From NCBI GenBank assembly GCA_025526915.1, contig JAHLKH010000085.1:1-64000 (forward strand): a stretch of 64,000 nucleotides of DNA, written 5' to 3'. The notes under the pieces are model-generated. The model saw only the letters and a program-made list of their open reading frames with translations. It had not been told where the DNA came from and did not search any database. Below are positions 53,021 to 61,214 of this stretch, one piece after another. The number at the start of each line of letters is the position of its first letter. Position 1 is the first letter of the stretch. Position numbers and translations under genes: made by a program. This stretch comes from Entophlyctis helioformis (lineage: Eukaryota > Chytridiomycota > Chytridiomycetes > Chytridiales > Chytriomycetaceae).

Positions 53021-56000
53021 AGAGGGCACCGCGCCCCTGTACCGATTGCTTTGGCCTTGGGTGAGCGCGTTGCACAATGGGAACGCCGCGCGTGTCGTGC
53101 TGAATGCCTGATGTCGATGCTGCTGGTGTCGCGATGCGTGGCGGTGCGGCTACTGCTGCTGGAACCGGCGTGAGCGGCTGATTGGACGATCCTCCATAGA
53201 ACACGTCCGTCTGCGGGCTGTAGTATGGCGCGAGGTGGTCGCCGTTGACAAGATTCTCGAGCATGGATCCGTTGGCGCGCATCAGACGGTACGTGTCGTT
53301 GGGGCAGACCTCCTGCACGATGTATGGTCCGGTCCAGGACAGCTCGAACTTGGTCTGGTCGTGATGCTTCTGCTTGACGTACTCGCCCACGACAAACCGA
53401 TCTGCTTGCACCGTGTGCGTCGTGTTGTAGCGCTCCTCCATGCGTTTGGCCTGAGCCTGCGATCGCACGTACGCGGCCTGGGCGCGCGAGTCCGACCTCG
53501 TCGAGACTGCGGGCGGTCCAGGCGGCCATGTCCTGCCAGTCCTTGGGATCGTACTCGTGCGGCAGGCTGTCGTCTCCAAGTAGGCGCGGCTCGACCCCAA
53601 ACAGCAGGTAGAACGGCGAGTAGCCCGTGACCTCGTGGCGCCGCGTGCGCAGCGCGAGCAGAGCCTGTGGCACGTACTTGTCCCAGCGCTCGGGCGATCC
53701 GGCGCACAGCTTGGTGAGAATGGCGTTCAGCGACCGGTGCATGCGCTCGACGGCTCCATTCGTGCGCGGATGGTACGGCGTCGACGGCAGGTGGTTGGTT
53801 GCTTGCAGCTTGAGATACTCGCGCAGGCCGTCGTTGGTGAACACGTTCGCGCGATCCGTGATAATCTCGCGTGGTGCACCAAACTGGCACAAAATCTCCT
53901 CGTAAATGAACTTGGCGGCGGTCGTGGCGTCGCGGTTGGGATACGCCTTGGCCACCACCCAGCGTGTGGCGTAGTCGATCGCGGTGAACAGCTGCGTGTT
54001 GCCGTCGGCCGTCGCTGGCAGGTCCTGCACAATATCCACCCCCCACCTCTCAAAGGGCAGCGCGGCGGGCTCGAGCGGGTGTAGCGGGTTGCGAAACCGA
54101 CGGCGCTGGCGTCTCGTTGCAGCTGACAGACCGAGCAGCGGCGCACAAACTCGATCAGCTCAGCCTCCATGTTGGGCCACCAGTAGCGCGTCTGCAGCAC
54201 GCCATACAGCGAGGCGGCTCCCATGTGGCCGAGCGTGCGGTGGAACTTGTCCATGATGGCGTTGCGCTCCGTAGATACAATGAATGGCACCACAAACTCC
54301 TTGCCGTTGACCGTGACCCGTCGGTGCAGAGTGTCGTCACGCAGCACAAACAGGCGGTTCTGCTGCGAGATCAGAGCAGTATGGTGCGGCGACAGACCGG
54401 GCGGCACCGTGTTGTTGAGCTTGAACTGGATCGCGTGCGTCGGCCAATCGCGCTCTGAATCCAGCTGTGGCGGGGCGGCTGGTGCGGCTTCCAATGGGTG
54501 CAGCTGAACAGCGTCTGCGCGAATGCCATACGGATCAGCATCAATGATCGGAACCGCGGGCTCGGGCAGATCGGTGCGGCGGGACGGCGCGTCTGCAGGC
54601 TGCCACTTGCCAGGCGTGTACTCCAGTGACGGCCCATATGCTCAAACTCCACTGCCAACCCCACTGGCGCGGCCCAGGTCGATTCAGCCCCTTCAGCCAC
54701 GTCAGCGGCTGGTGATCCGTGTGCACAATCGTGCGGACGCCATCCACATAGCAACGCCAAGTGCGCAGTGCATGAATCACAGCCATTGCCTCACGCTCGG
54801 TCGCCGAGTAGTTGCGTTCCGCCGGCGACAGCTTGTGCGACAAGAACGCGATCGGCTGGTGGCCCTGCCCGTGATCCTGCGAGAGCACCCGCCGACGGCG
54901 TCCTGGCTGGCGTCCGTCCAGATGTGCATCGGCTTGGAAAAGTCCGGCGCGGCGCAGACGGGCGCCGAGACGAGCGCGTCCTTGAGCGCCTGGAACGCCG
55001 CCATCTCGTCCGGCCCATGCGAACGGCACGTCCTTGCGCGTCAGCCGGTTGAGCGGGATGGCAATGCGGCCGTAGTCGCGCACAAACCGGCGGTAGTAGT
55101 TGCAAGGCCCATGAATGACTGCAACTGCACAAGCGACTCCGGAACGGGCCAGCTGGCGATCGCCTCCAGCTTGCGCGGATCCGGCCGAATGCCCGCGGCT
55201 GACACCAGGTGGCCGCAGTACTCGACCTTGTCCAAGCCGAACCGGCACTTCTTGGCGTTGGCGACCAGCCCGTACTTGGCCAGCCGCTCAAACACCAACC
55301 GGACGCGCCGCTGCAGCTCCTCGTCGTCCGGCGCATAGATGAGAATGTCGTCCAGATACACGACGCAAATCTCATCCACGAGACCTACGATTCATCATGC
55401 GCTGGTAGGTCGCGGGGGCGTTGCGCAGGCCGAATGGCATCGCCAGATACTCGAACTGGCCGTACCGCGTGTTGAACGCCGTATACTGGATCGAGTCCTC
55501 CGCCATGGGCACCTGCTGATAGCCAGACTGCATGTCCAGCACGGCGAAACGGCGCATGCCATGCAGCCGATCCAGGTTGTCGTCGATCCTCGGCAGGCCT
55601 GTCGCATCCGCCTTGGTCTGCTGGTTGAGTGCGCGGTAGTCGACGCACATGCGCAGCGTGCCGTCCTTCTTCTTGACAAATAGGATCGGCAGTGACCACG
55701 GGCTGCTGCTGGGGCGGATGACGCCAGCCTCCAGCAGCGCGATCAGCTGCTTGCGAACCTCGTCCAGCTCGCGCGGGCTCATCCGGTACGCTTGCCGCTT
55801 GACCGGCGTGTGGTCCAGCAGCTCGATCCGGTGCACGCCGTGCTCGCCCAGCTGGGCCAGCTCCTTGGAGATCTTGAGCTTGCTGCCAGCGGGCGGCAGG
55901 ACGCCGGGAAACTCCTTGCGCAGCGTCTCCACCCACTCGGGGAACGAGCCATCCTCCTCGGGCGTGGCGGCCAGCTCGAACAGGCTGACGGCCCACTCGA

Positions 56001-56682
56001 TCTCGCCGCGCTTGTTGGCCTGCTTGAACTGATCATATGACATCAGTTCAACGGCGCTGGCGGCGAGCGACGCGGCCGGCGAGCTTGGCTTGGACTCGGC
56101 CATCGTGACCGGGCCGCGCGGCGTGTTGGCGACGAGTTGGCCGTCCTCGCCGAAGCTCCACTCTGCCTTGACGGCCTCGAGCCACGGCAGGCCCAACACG
56201 AGGTCGTGGTGCTTGTCGATCGGCGCCACGAACGCGTTGAGGTGGCCCAGCGACTGGCCGTCGCGAGTCTGCAGACTGAACTCGCAGAACTCGGTCAGCG
56301 TGATGTCGTCCGACCCGTCGCCCAGGCGTAGCGGCACGCCGTGTGGCAGCTTGTGCGTCTTGACCAGCCCCAGGTCGGCCAGCTGGCGATACAGACGCAG
56401 GCCGACAAAGTTGGCGCCGGCACCCGAGTCGCCCAGTGCAGTGGCTGGCACTGAGCCAATGGATACCGCGAAACGACGGAGCGGACGAGCCGACGGTGCA
56501 AAGTCGAGCTTGAAGAGCGGGGTGCTGGGGCGGCCAGCAACAGCGTCAGCAAACGAGCGCTTGGGCAGCGGTGCCGGCGGGCATGACGGTTTTGGGCTAG
56601 GCTGTGCAGATACCGGACATGGTAGTGGGATCTCGTTGATATTGCCTTCATTCGCATCACGAGCACTACCATGCCGGCCCCG
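53019..56682 (-). CDS. Pol: protease, reverse transcriptase, RNase H, integrase (multiple frame breaks)
   Basis: The frame continues from gag across one TGA. The protease active site is ATALGDSGAGANFVG. The RT shows RMCVDYRALNQQT, FAVLDMQSGYQQVPM, YLAMPFGLRNAPATYQRMMN and YLDDILIYA. RNase H shows PMHIWTDASQDAVGG, HKLSPAERNYSATEREAMAV and HTDHQPLTW. Integrase has the HHCC zinc finger (FHRTLGHMGAASLY... CSVCQ) and the catalytic core (FTAIDYATRWVVA, IITDRANVF, NGAVERMHRSL). Single-base shifts interrupt it just before YLDD, around 55110, 55010, 54870, 54660, 54500, 54085 and 53530. As read, the polyprotein cannot be made, although the LTRs look young. Confidence 0.88.
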
Positions 56683-58032
56683 TCAGTGCTGGGCGCCGTC
56701 GGCCGACGAGTTGCCGGCGTCCGAGCCGCGGCCAGGCTGAGCATTCGCCGGCGCAGGGGCCAGGCCGAGCCCACGGAGGGCCGCCAGCAGGTCCTCGATG
56801 CCCACCGAGTGCAGCTGTGCAGCGCGACGGTCGCGTGGCTTGGCGAAGCGATACGTCGAGTTGCACCCAGGCAGATGCCTGCCGACGCCTTTGCAATCGA
56901 AGCAGGTCCTGCGCTCCTCGGCCGTCTGCTGCGAGTGCGGGCGGCGGGACGACGATGGCGGCGTGCTGGCCTGGTGGAAGACGACCCCCTCCATGGGCGT
57001 TGGGGTGGCGGGCGTCACGGCGGGCGTCACGGCGGGCTCTGCAGGTGGGGCATCTGCGAGAAAGATGCAGTCGAGATCTCGGACAAACTCGCAAAGCTGC
57101 GAATACGACATCTTGCCGTGGCGGAGCTCCTTGCGGACCTCGACGGCGTAGAGCTTGGCGAGGCCGCGGACGAGCGTCTCGGACAGGAACTCGTCCAGGG
57201 CGTCTCTGTCGAGGCCGCCGGCCATGATTTCGAACCGAGCGACGTAGGCGGCGCCGCTCTCCCGCCCTTGCTTCGTGCCGACGAGGGCGTCCTTGACGCG
57301 GCGCAAAGCCTCGTCCGGCAAAAACGTGAGCTTGAAGTCGTCCAAAAAGTCAACGACTTGAATGGCGCCGAAACGGCGGATGTGGCGGTCGAGCCACTGC
57401 CCGGCGGCGTCGGTGAAGGCCGGGAACAGGAGGGCCTGCAGCTCGTCGCTGCTGGCGTCGTCGTAGAGGTGAAAGAGCATCCTCAGGCGTCGCAGAAAGT
57501 CGGCAGCGGCACCGAGGGCGTTCGGCGTGCCCTTGAATGTGCCGAGCGTAAAACGGCGGCGGATCTCGCGACGACGCTCGTCCTTGGAGGCGACAGACGA
57601 AGACGACGACGAGGGCGGAAGCAGCGGCGGTTGCTGCGAGGCTTGGGCGGCGGCAATGGCCCGGTCGCCGGCGTCGATGGCGGCGGCCATCAGTGTCGAC
57701 TTGGTCGCGCCTTGCATCCTGGCGGCAGTCCACACGGCGTTGTTGACAGCGTGGCCGAGTGGGGATGCGAGACTGATGGACATGGCCAGCGAGACATCAA
57801 CCATGGCATCGATTGGGGCGTCCTCGGACTTGGACGCATCCGTGAGCTTTCCGAGGAAGGCAGTCAGCTGCTCGGCAGCTGACGCGGCGGGGGCGAGGGC
57901 GACGCTTGAGGCAGAAGCGTTGAGCAGGGCGGAACCGGTGGGCGGGGCGAGACCGGTGGGCAAGGCGGGGGCGGGGGCAGCGCTTGAGGCGGAAGCGCCG
58001 GGCTGGGCAGAAGCATTGGGCATGGTGGTCAT
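56683..58032 (-). CDS. Gag-like capsid/nucleocapsid protein
   Basis: 449 residues from ATG (MTTMPNASAQPGASASSAAP). An Ala/Ser/Pro-rich start is followed by a retrotransposon gag helical region (FRRLRMLFHLYDDASSDELQ, FPAFTDAAGQWLDRHIRRFG, VDFLDDFKLTFLPDEALRRV). There is a zinc-knuckle-like CFDCKGVGRHLPGC near residue 385. The frame is intact and ends in TGA, directly in frame with pol. Gag packages element RNA in cytoplasmic particles (family knowledge). Confidence 0.9.
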   Translation of the reverse strand: MTTMPNASAQPGASASSAAPAPALPTGLAPPTGSALLNASASSVALAPAASAAEQLTAFLGKLTDASKSEDAPIDAMVDVSLAMSISLASPLGHAVNNAVWTAARMQGATKSTLMAAAIDAGDRAIAAAQASQQPPLLPPSSSSSSVASKDERRREIRRRFTLGTFKGTPNALGAAADFLRRLRMLFHLYDDASSDELQALLFPAFTDAAGQWLDRHIRRFGAIQVVDFLDDFKLTFLPDEALRRVKDALVGTKQGRESGAAYVARFEIMAGGLDRDALDEFLSETLVRGLAKLYAVEVRKELRHGKMSYSQLCEFVRDLDCIFLADAPPAEPAVTPAVTPATPTPMEGVVFHQASTPPSSSRRPHSQQTAEERRTCFDCKGVGRHLPGCNSTYRFAKPRDRRAAQLHSVGIEDLLAALRGLGLAPAPANAQPGRGSDAGNSSADGAQH

Positions 58033-58043
58033 GGCAGAGACCC

Positions 58044-58060
58044 GATTGAAAGTGCTACCA
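58044..58060 (-). promoter_or_regulatory. Primer-binding site
   Basis: One base inside the 5' LTR the element strand reads TGGTAGCACTTTCAATC. It starts with TGG and its first eight bases are complementary to a tRNA 3' end TGCTACCA, as in initiator tRNA-Met of many eukaryotes. The exact primer tRNA is unconfirmed. Confidence 0.7.
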
Positions 58061-58061
58061 A

Positions 58062-58334
58062 TGTGGCGGCTGCTCGTGCGGTGTCACTCAGCAAGGCTGG
58101 TTGCGAAGTCACTTCATTATGGGTCTGGTGCACATACCTGCTCGTGCGGTGTCACTCAGCAAGGCTGGTTGCGAAGTGACGAGCACGAGCGCGAAGGACG
58201 GGACCGCTATTTATAGAGGTCCCAGATCTGACAGAAGCTCCTTTGAAAGATCCAGAATGTTCCCAGATGTGGCCGTGCACCGCGTCTGCAGCGTGTTGCC
58301 GGCGGAAACTGGGTGATCCTGCTGACCCGTAACA
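58062..58334 (-). repeat. 5' LTR of the Ty3/gypsy element
   Basis: 273 bp, carrying the element promoter: TATAAATA on the minus strand at 58208-58215, inside a GGGACC...GGTCCC inverted repeat. The flanking duplication is GGGA at 58335-58338. Confidence 0.96.
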
Positions 58335-58346
58335 GGGACAAGAGAT

Positions 58347-58419
58347 GGGGGTCTAGCTCAAATGGTAGAGCGCTCGCTTAGCATGCGAGAGGCACTGGGA
58401 TCAATGCCCAGGTCCTCCA
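58347..58419 (+). tRNA. tRNA-Ala (AGC), copy B
   Basis: Identical to the copy-A gene at 39795-39867. The retrotransposon LTR ends 12 bp upstream, where Pol III would begin transcription. Confidence 0.96.
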
Positions 58420-58427
58420 CTCTATGT

Positions 58428-58510
58428 CCGACTTTAGCTCAGATGGTAGAGCATCAGACTGTAATCTGGCAGAAATCTGTGGGTCCTCGGTTCGATTCCG
58501 AGAAGTCGGA
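58428..58510 (+). tRNA. tRNA-Tyr (GTA) with 10-nt intron, copy B
   Basis: Identical to the copy-A gene, including the intron TCTGGCAGAA after position 37. It begins 8 nt after tRNA-Ala with no intervening terminator. A TTTT run follows 3'. Confidence 0.94.
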
Positions 58511-58639
58511 TATACCTTTTGCCCATCCCACACTCCACACACTCTTTTGCCCTGGCGTCCTGTGCCGTCTGGCATGCTCTGTGCTGCACTGTGCGCTGTG
58601 CGCTGTCGTTTTGCGTGCGTCCACTCGCCTCGCGAATGT

Positions 58640-58815
58640 GCGCATTTCTTCAGGCTGCCCATGGTGTGTTCCAGCGTACTTTATGGATACATCACCATGG
58701 ACGTGTCGGACCAGGGGGATGACATAACTGAGGGATCTACGCACGGCCTTAAGCTCGAAAGGGTATGGCATCTAGTGTCTTGGGGACTGGGAATCTTCTT
58801 GGAATGAACTTTGGC
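58640..58815. repeat. Single unit of the ~182-bp tail repeat
   Basis: Matches the units at 40082-40630 up to GGAATGAACTTTGGCATC. The sequence then passes directly into a LINE reverse-transcriptase fragment rather than the A-run seen in copy A. Confidence 0.85.
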
Positions 58816-58915
58816 ATCCCTGAGATCAGCATCCCTGTTGTGGCTGACGGTCGTGGAATCTGTGGAATGTGGCCATCCTCGTAGAGTAGCACGCAGCATT
58901 GGCAGACGTGGTGTG
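58816..58915 (+). mobile_element. LINE reverse-transcriptase fragment
   Basis: Reads IPEISIPVVADGRGI and aligns with the ORF2 segment just before the FADD motif at about 28853-28970. It is interrupted by small deletions, including loss of FADD itself. A degraded relic, absent from copy A. Confidence 0.75.
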
Positions 58916-58987
58916 TCGAGGCGGCATGGACGGGCAAGTGCGGCAATCACGTCTTCATTCGAACGGCGAGTATTGGCTGTCCATTCG

Positions 58988-60499
58988 TCACTTGCTTGAT
59001 GCTTGCAGTTTCTGGATGGTTCCTTTGAGTTGCTCAATGGTGGTAGGACTGGTGTCCAGTCTTTCGTTCGCCTCCGCGAGCAGCGACTGTGCCCGGTCCA
59101 GTGTGAGGCTGCCAAGCAGAATATCGGTGACTTTGGCTGTTCTGGCGCGACAGAGTGTGTCGAGCCCAAACACGTATCCGCGATCCACCAAGTACTGCAC
59201 CATCTCGACATTGCCATTGCTCAATGAAAGCCAAATGGCTCCGCTTGATTCACGGCCGCCTTTCGAGTGCATGTACTTGAGAACGTCCATGCGTCCATGG
59301 CAGATGGCGTAATCCAGAGTGTCGGACGTGAGCTCCTCACCGCGGGTCTCGTGGAGCCACTGTACCACATGCAGATGGCCGTGACTGGCCGCCCACTTCA
59401 TCGCATTATACGTGCATCCTTCCGTTCGATTCTCGTGGAGCCACTTGACGACATGCAGATGACCATTGGAAGCCGCCTGATCCATCGCCGATGTCGTGCA
59501 TGTCACACCGAGATCAAACAAGTACTGCACAACATCGAGATGTCCGTATTGTGCAGCTGTATCAACAGCACGGTGCCAGTACGAGCTTGTCCGATCGCGT
59601 TTGGCCATCCAGTGTTCGAGCGTCGTGTACTTGTCCTCGAGATGCTTGAGCAGATCGACGCATCCAAAGCGGAACGCCAAGCGAGCGAGTGTGATCGGAT
59701 ACGTAAAGTCAACCAGATCGAACCAACCATGCCGCATGGGAATGAGAAGCAGGCGGCTGCTGTCAAAATATGTGTTATCGATCGATAGGTTGTAGTTGTT
59801 GATACGTGCGTCTGAGCTTGCATAGGAGACCTCGGTTAACCAAGGGAAGCGCTTGCAGAGACGGTTGTACATCGAGCGAGAGTGTGCGTGGAGCAGCCCG
59901 TTGTCGGCCGACAGCTCAACGTTAGGCAGCAGAGCCAGATCGCCCTGCCAGTCCATCTTGAACGCATCGATCCACAGCGCTCGCTTGGTCTCATCGTCGA
60001 GTTTGGCCGTGTCGCCGAGCAGGCCGCACAGGAAGCGAGTGAGCGGGCCGGCGTGCTTGAGGATCATGGCGTGGATCTCGGCGGGCTTGCCGTCCCAGTG
60101 GCTGCTGCCATACGCAAGGTCGCCGTTGGCTGGCGGCACCACATAGCGAGGCACACCTGGCTGTGCGGTCGTTGCTGCTGGCTGTCCTGGCAACCCTGGC
60201 TCGACGGCTTGGCTGCCACTCGCTCCAACGACCTGCTCGAACACAACCGGCTGCTCTGCTGTGCTCTGCAGCTGGCTCTGCGTATCGTGCAGATGCTCAT
60301 CGCTGGCTGCTGCTGGCGTCTGCGTGGTCTGCTGCCTGTCCGCTGCGTTGTCACCGTCACGGCCGTTTGCTCGCTTTGTCGCTGTGACGACAAGATCCAC
60401 TCGAAGCGACTGCGTCCATCTGCAGCACTCTTGGCTTCGCTGCTCTGCTCGCTCGCTTGCTGTGCAGCGGCACTGGCAGCAAGTGTCCAGACCAGCCAC
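58988..60499 (-). CDS. F-box-like/ankyrin-repeat protein, copy B (start uncertain)
   Basis: The open frame spans about 500 codons, but its upstream end enters LINE-derived sequence. The first in-frame ATG is at 60067, inside the F-box-like segment (MILKHAGPLTRFLCGLLGD), and the ATG used in copy A is lost here by local divergence. Conserved sequence upstream (ASDEHLHDTQSQLQSTAEQP) shows the protein normally begins earlier. Ankyrin repeats include HRAVDTAAQYGHLDVVQYLF and EGCTYNAMKWAASHGHLHVV. The C-terminus forms a possible coiled coil (LAEANERLDTSPTTIEQLKG). It is uninterrupted downstream, unlike copy A. Confidence 0.75.
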   Translation of the reverse strand: MAGLDTCCQCRCTASERAEQRSQECCRWTQSLRVDLVVTATKRANGRDGDNAADRQQTTQTPAAASDEHLHDTQSQLQSTAEQPVVFEQVVGASGSQAVEPGLPGQPAATTAQPGVPRYVVPPANGDLAYGSSHWDGKPAEIHAMILKHAGPLTRFLCGLLGDTAKLDDETKRALWIDAFKMDWQGDLALLPNVELSADNGLLHAHSRSMYNRLCKRFPWLTEVSYASSDARINNYNLSIDNTYFDSSRLLLIPMRHGWFDLVDFTYPITLARLAFRFGCVDLLKHLEDKYTTLEHWMAKRDRTSSYWHRAVDTAAQYGHLDVVQYLFDLGVTCTTSAMDQAASNGHLHVVKWLHENRTEGCTYNAMKWAASHGHLHVVQWLHETRGEELTSDTLDYAICHGRMDVLKYMHSKGGRESSGAIWLSLSNGNVEMVQYLVDRGYVFGLDTLCRARTAKVTDILLGSLTLDRAQSLLAEANERLDTSPTTIEQLKGTIQKLQASSK

Positions 60500-60928
60500 G
60501 CCTCAAGGCATACGGCCTGGCTGTCACGCTCAAGTCAGCCAGCAAGTGCGACACGGCTGCCATCTACACTGCGTTCCAGATGCCACAAGACAGACAGCAT
60601 CATACGAGACCCGGTCTTTGACCCGCGACGCTTGGAAGGTGCGCGGTTCCTGATGCTTGCTCTCGTGTGGGCGGCATCTACACGGCTCGCTGCGCCATCA
60701 ACCCCAACCTGCTCGATCCAGCCCACCCATTTGGCGACGGTTCATGCTGCATCATGTGCGGCGAGAATCTGGGAAGCACGCTGGAGACTGCGCACATTGC
60801 GCTCGAGTGCACACAGGAGCGGATTGTGGCTATTCGCACAGCGCATGGGCAGCGTGGCATGGACGCAAGGTTCACAGCAGCACGCGCCATGGCTGGTGGA
60901 GCGTTCAGTGCAAGCACTTGGAATTGAA
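60499..60928 (+). mobile_element. 5'-truncated LINE 3' fragment, copy B
   Basis: Counterpart of 42203-42620: LKAYGLAVTLKSASKCDTAA, HPFGDGSCCIMCGENLGSTL. It has further small frame breaks and ends at GGAGCGTTCAGTGCAAGCAC, beyond which copies A and B stop matching. Confidence 0.85.
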
Positions 60929-61214
60929 CGGCATACTTGCCCACCGAAGACAGAAGTCAGTTGGTTGTGTTTGAGGATTCGTGTCTCCAGAATGCACAGC
61001 GTCAATGGCAAAGTCAGCGCCAAGTGGATCTCTTTGTGACAAGGTGGCAACGCTTCTCGTATTCTGCGGTTCAGATCTGTGGCTTGCATTGCGGCACTCG
61101 GGTTCATTCCAAGGAAGAAAGCAATCGAAACCCTCCCATTCGTAGCTAGAATGCATCGAGAATGTGTGCATGAAAGCGAGCAGCAAAGAGGTTATGTATC
61201 CTGCCAATTCCAGT
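60929..61214. other. Intergenic, no gene seen
   Basis: Unique sequence with lower GC content than the surrounding genes, beyond the end of the direct duplication. It contains the 3' flank of the DUF4246 gene. No feature is supported. Confidence 0.5.

Larger units (their letters stand above)
52735..58334 (-). mobile_element. Ty3/gypsy-type LTR retrotransposon
   Basis: Two 273-bp LTRs (TG...CA) bound a minus-strand element in the order gag, protease, reverse transcriptase, RNase H, integrase, which defines the Ty3/gypsy group. A PBS and a polypurine tract lie in the right places. A 4-bp duplication GGGA flanks it. The LTRs differ at one position, so insertion is recent. The 5' LTR ends 12 bp upstream of tRNA-Ala. 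The matching site in copy A is empty. Confidence 0.95.
49981..60928. repeat. Direct segmental duplication, copy B (contains LTR retrotransposon)
   Basis: Same order and orientation as copy A (36980-42620), expanded by the 5.6 kb Ty3/gypsy element at 52735-58334. It starts 75 bp upstream of the CRT10-like start codon, so that gene's promoter region is partly made of duplicated sequence. Confidence 0.9.
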
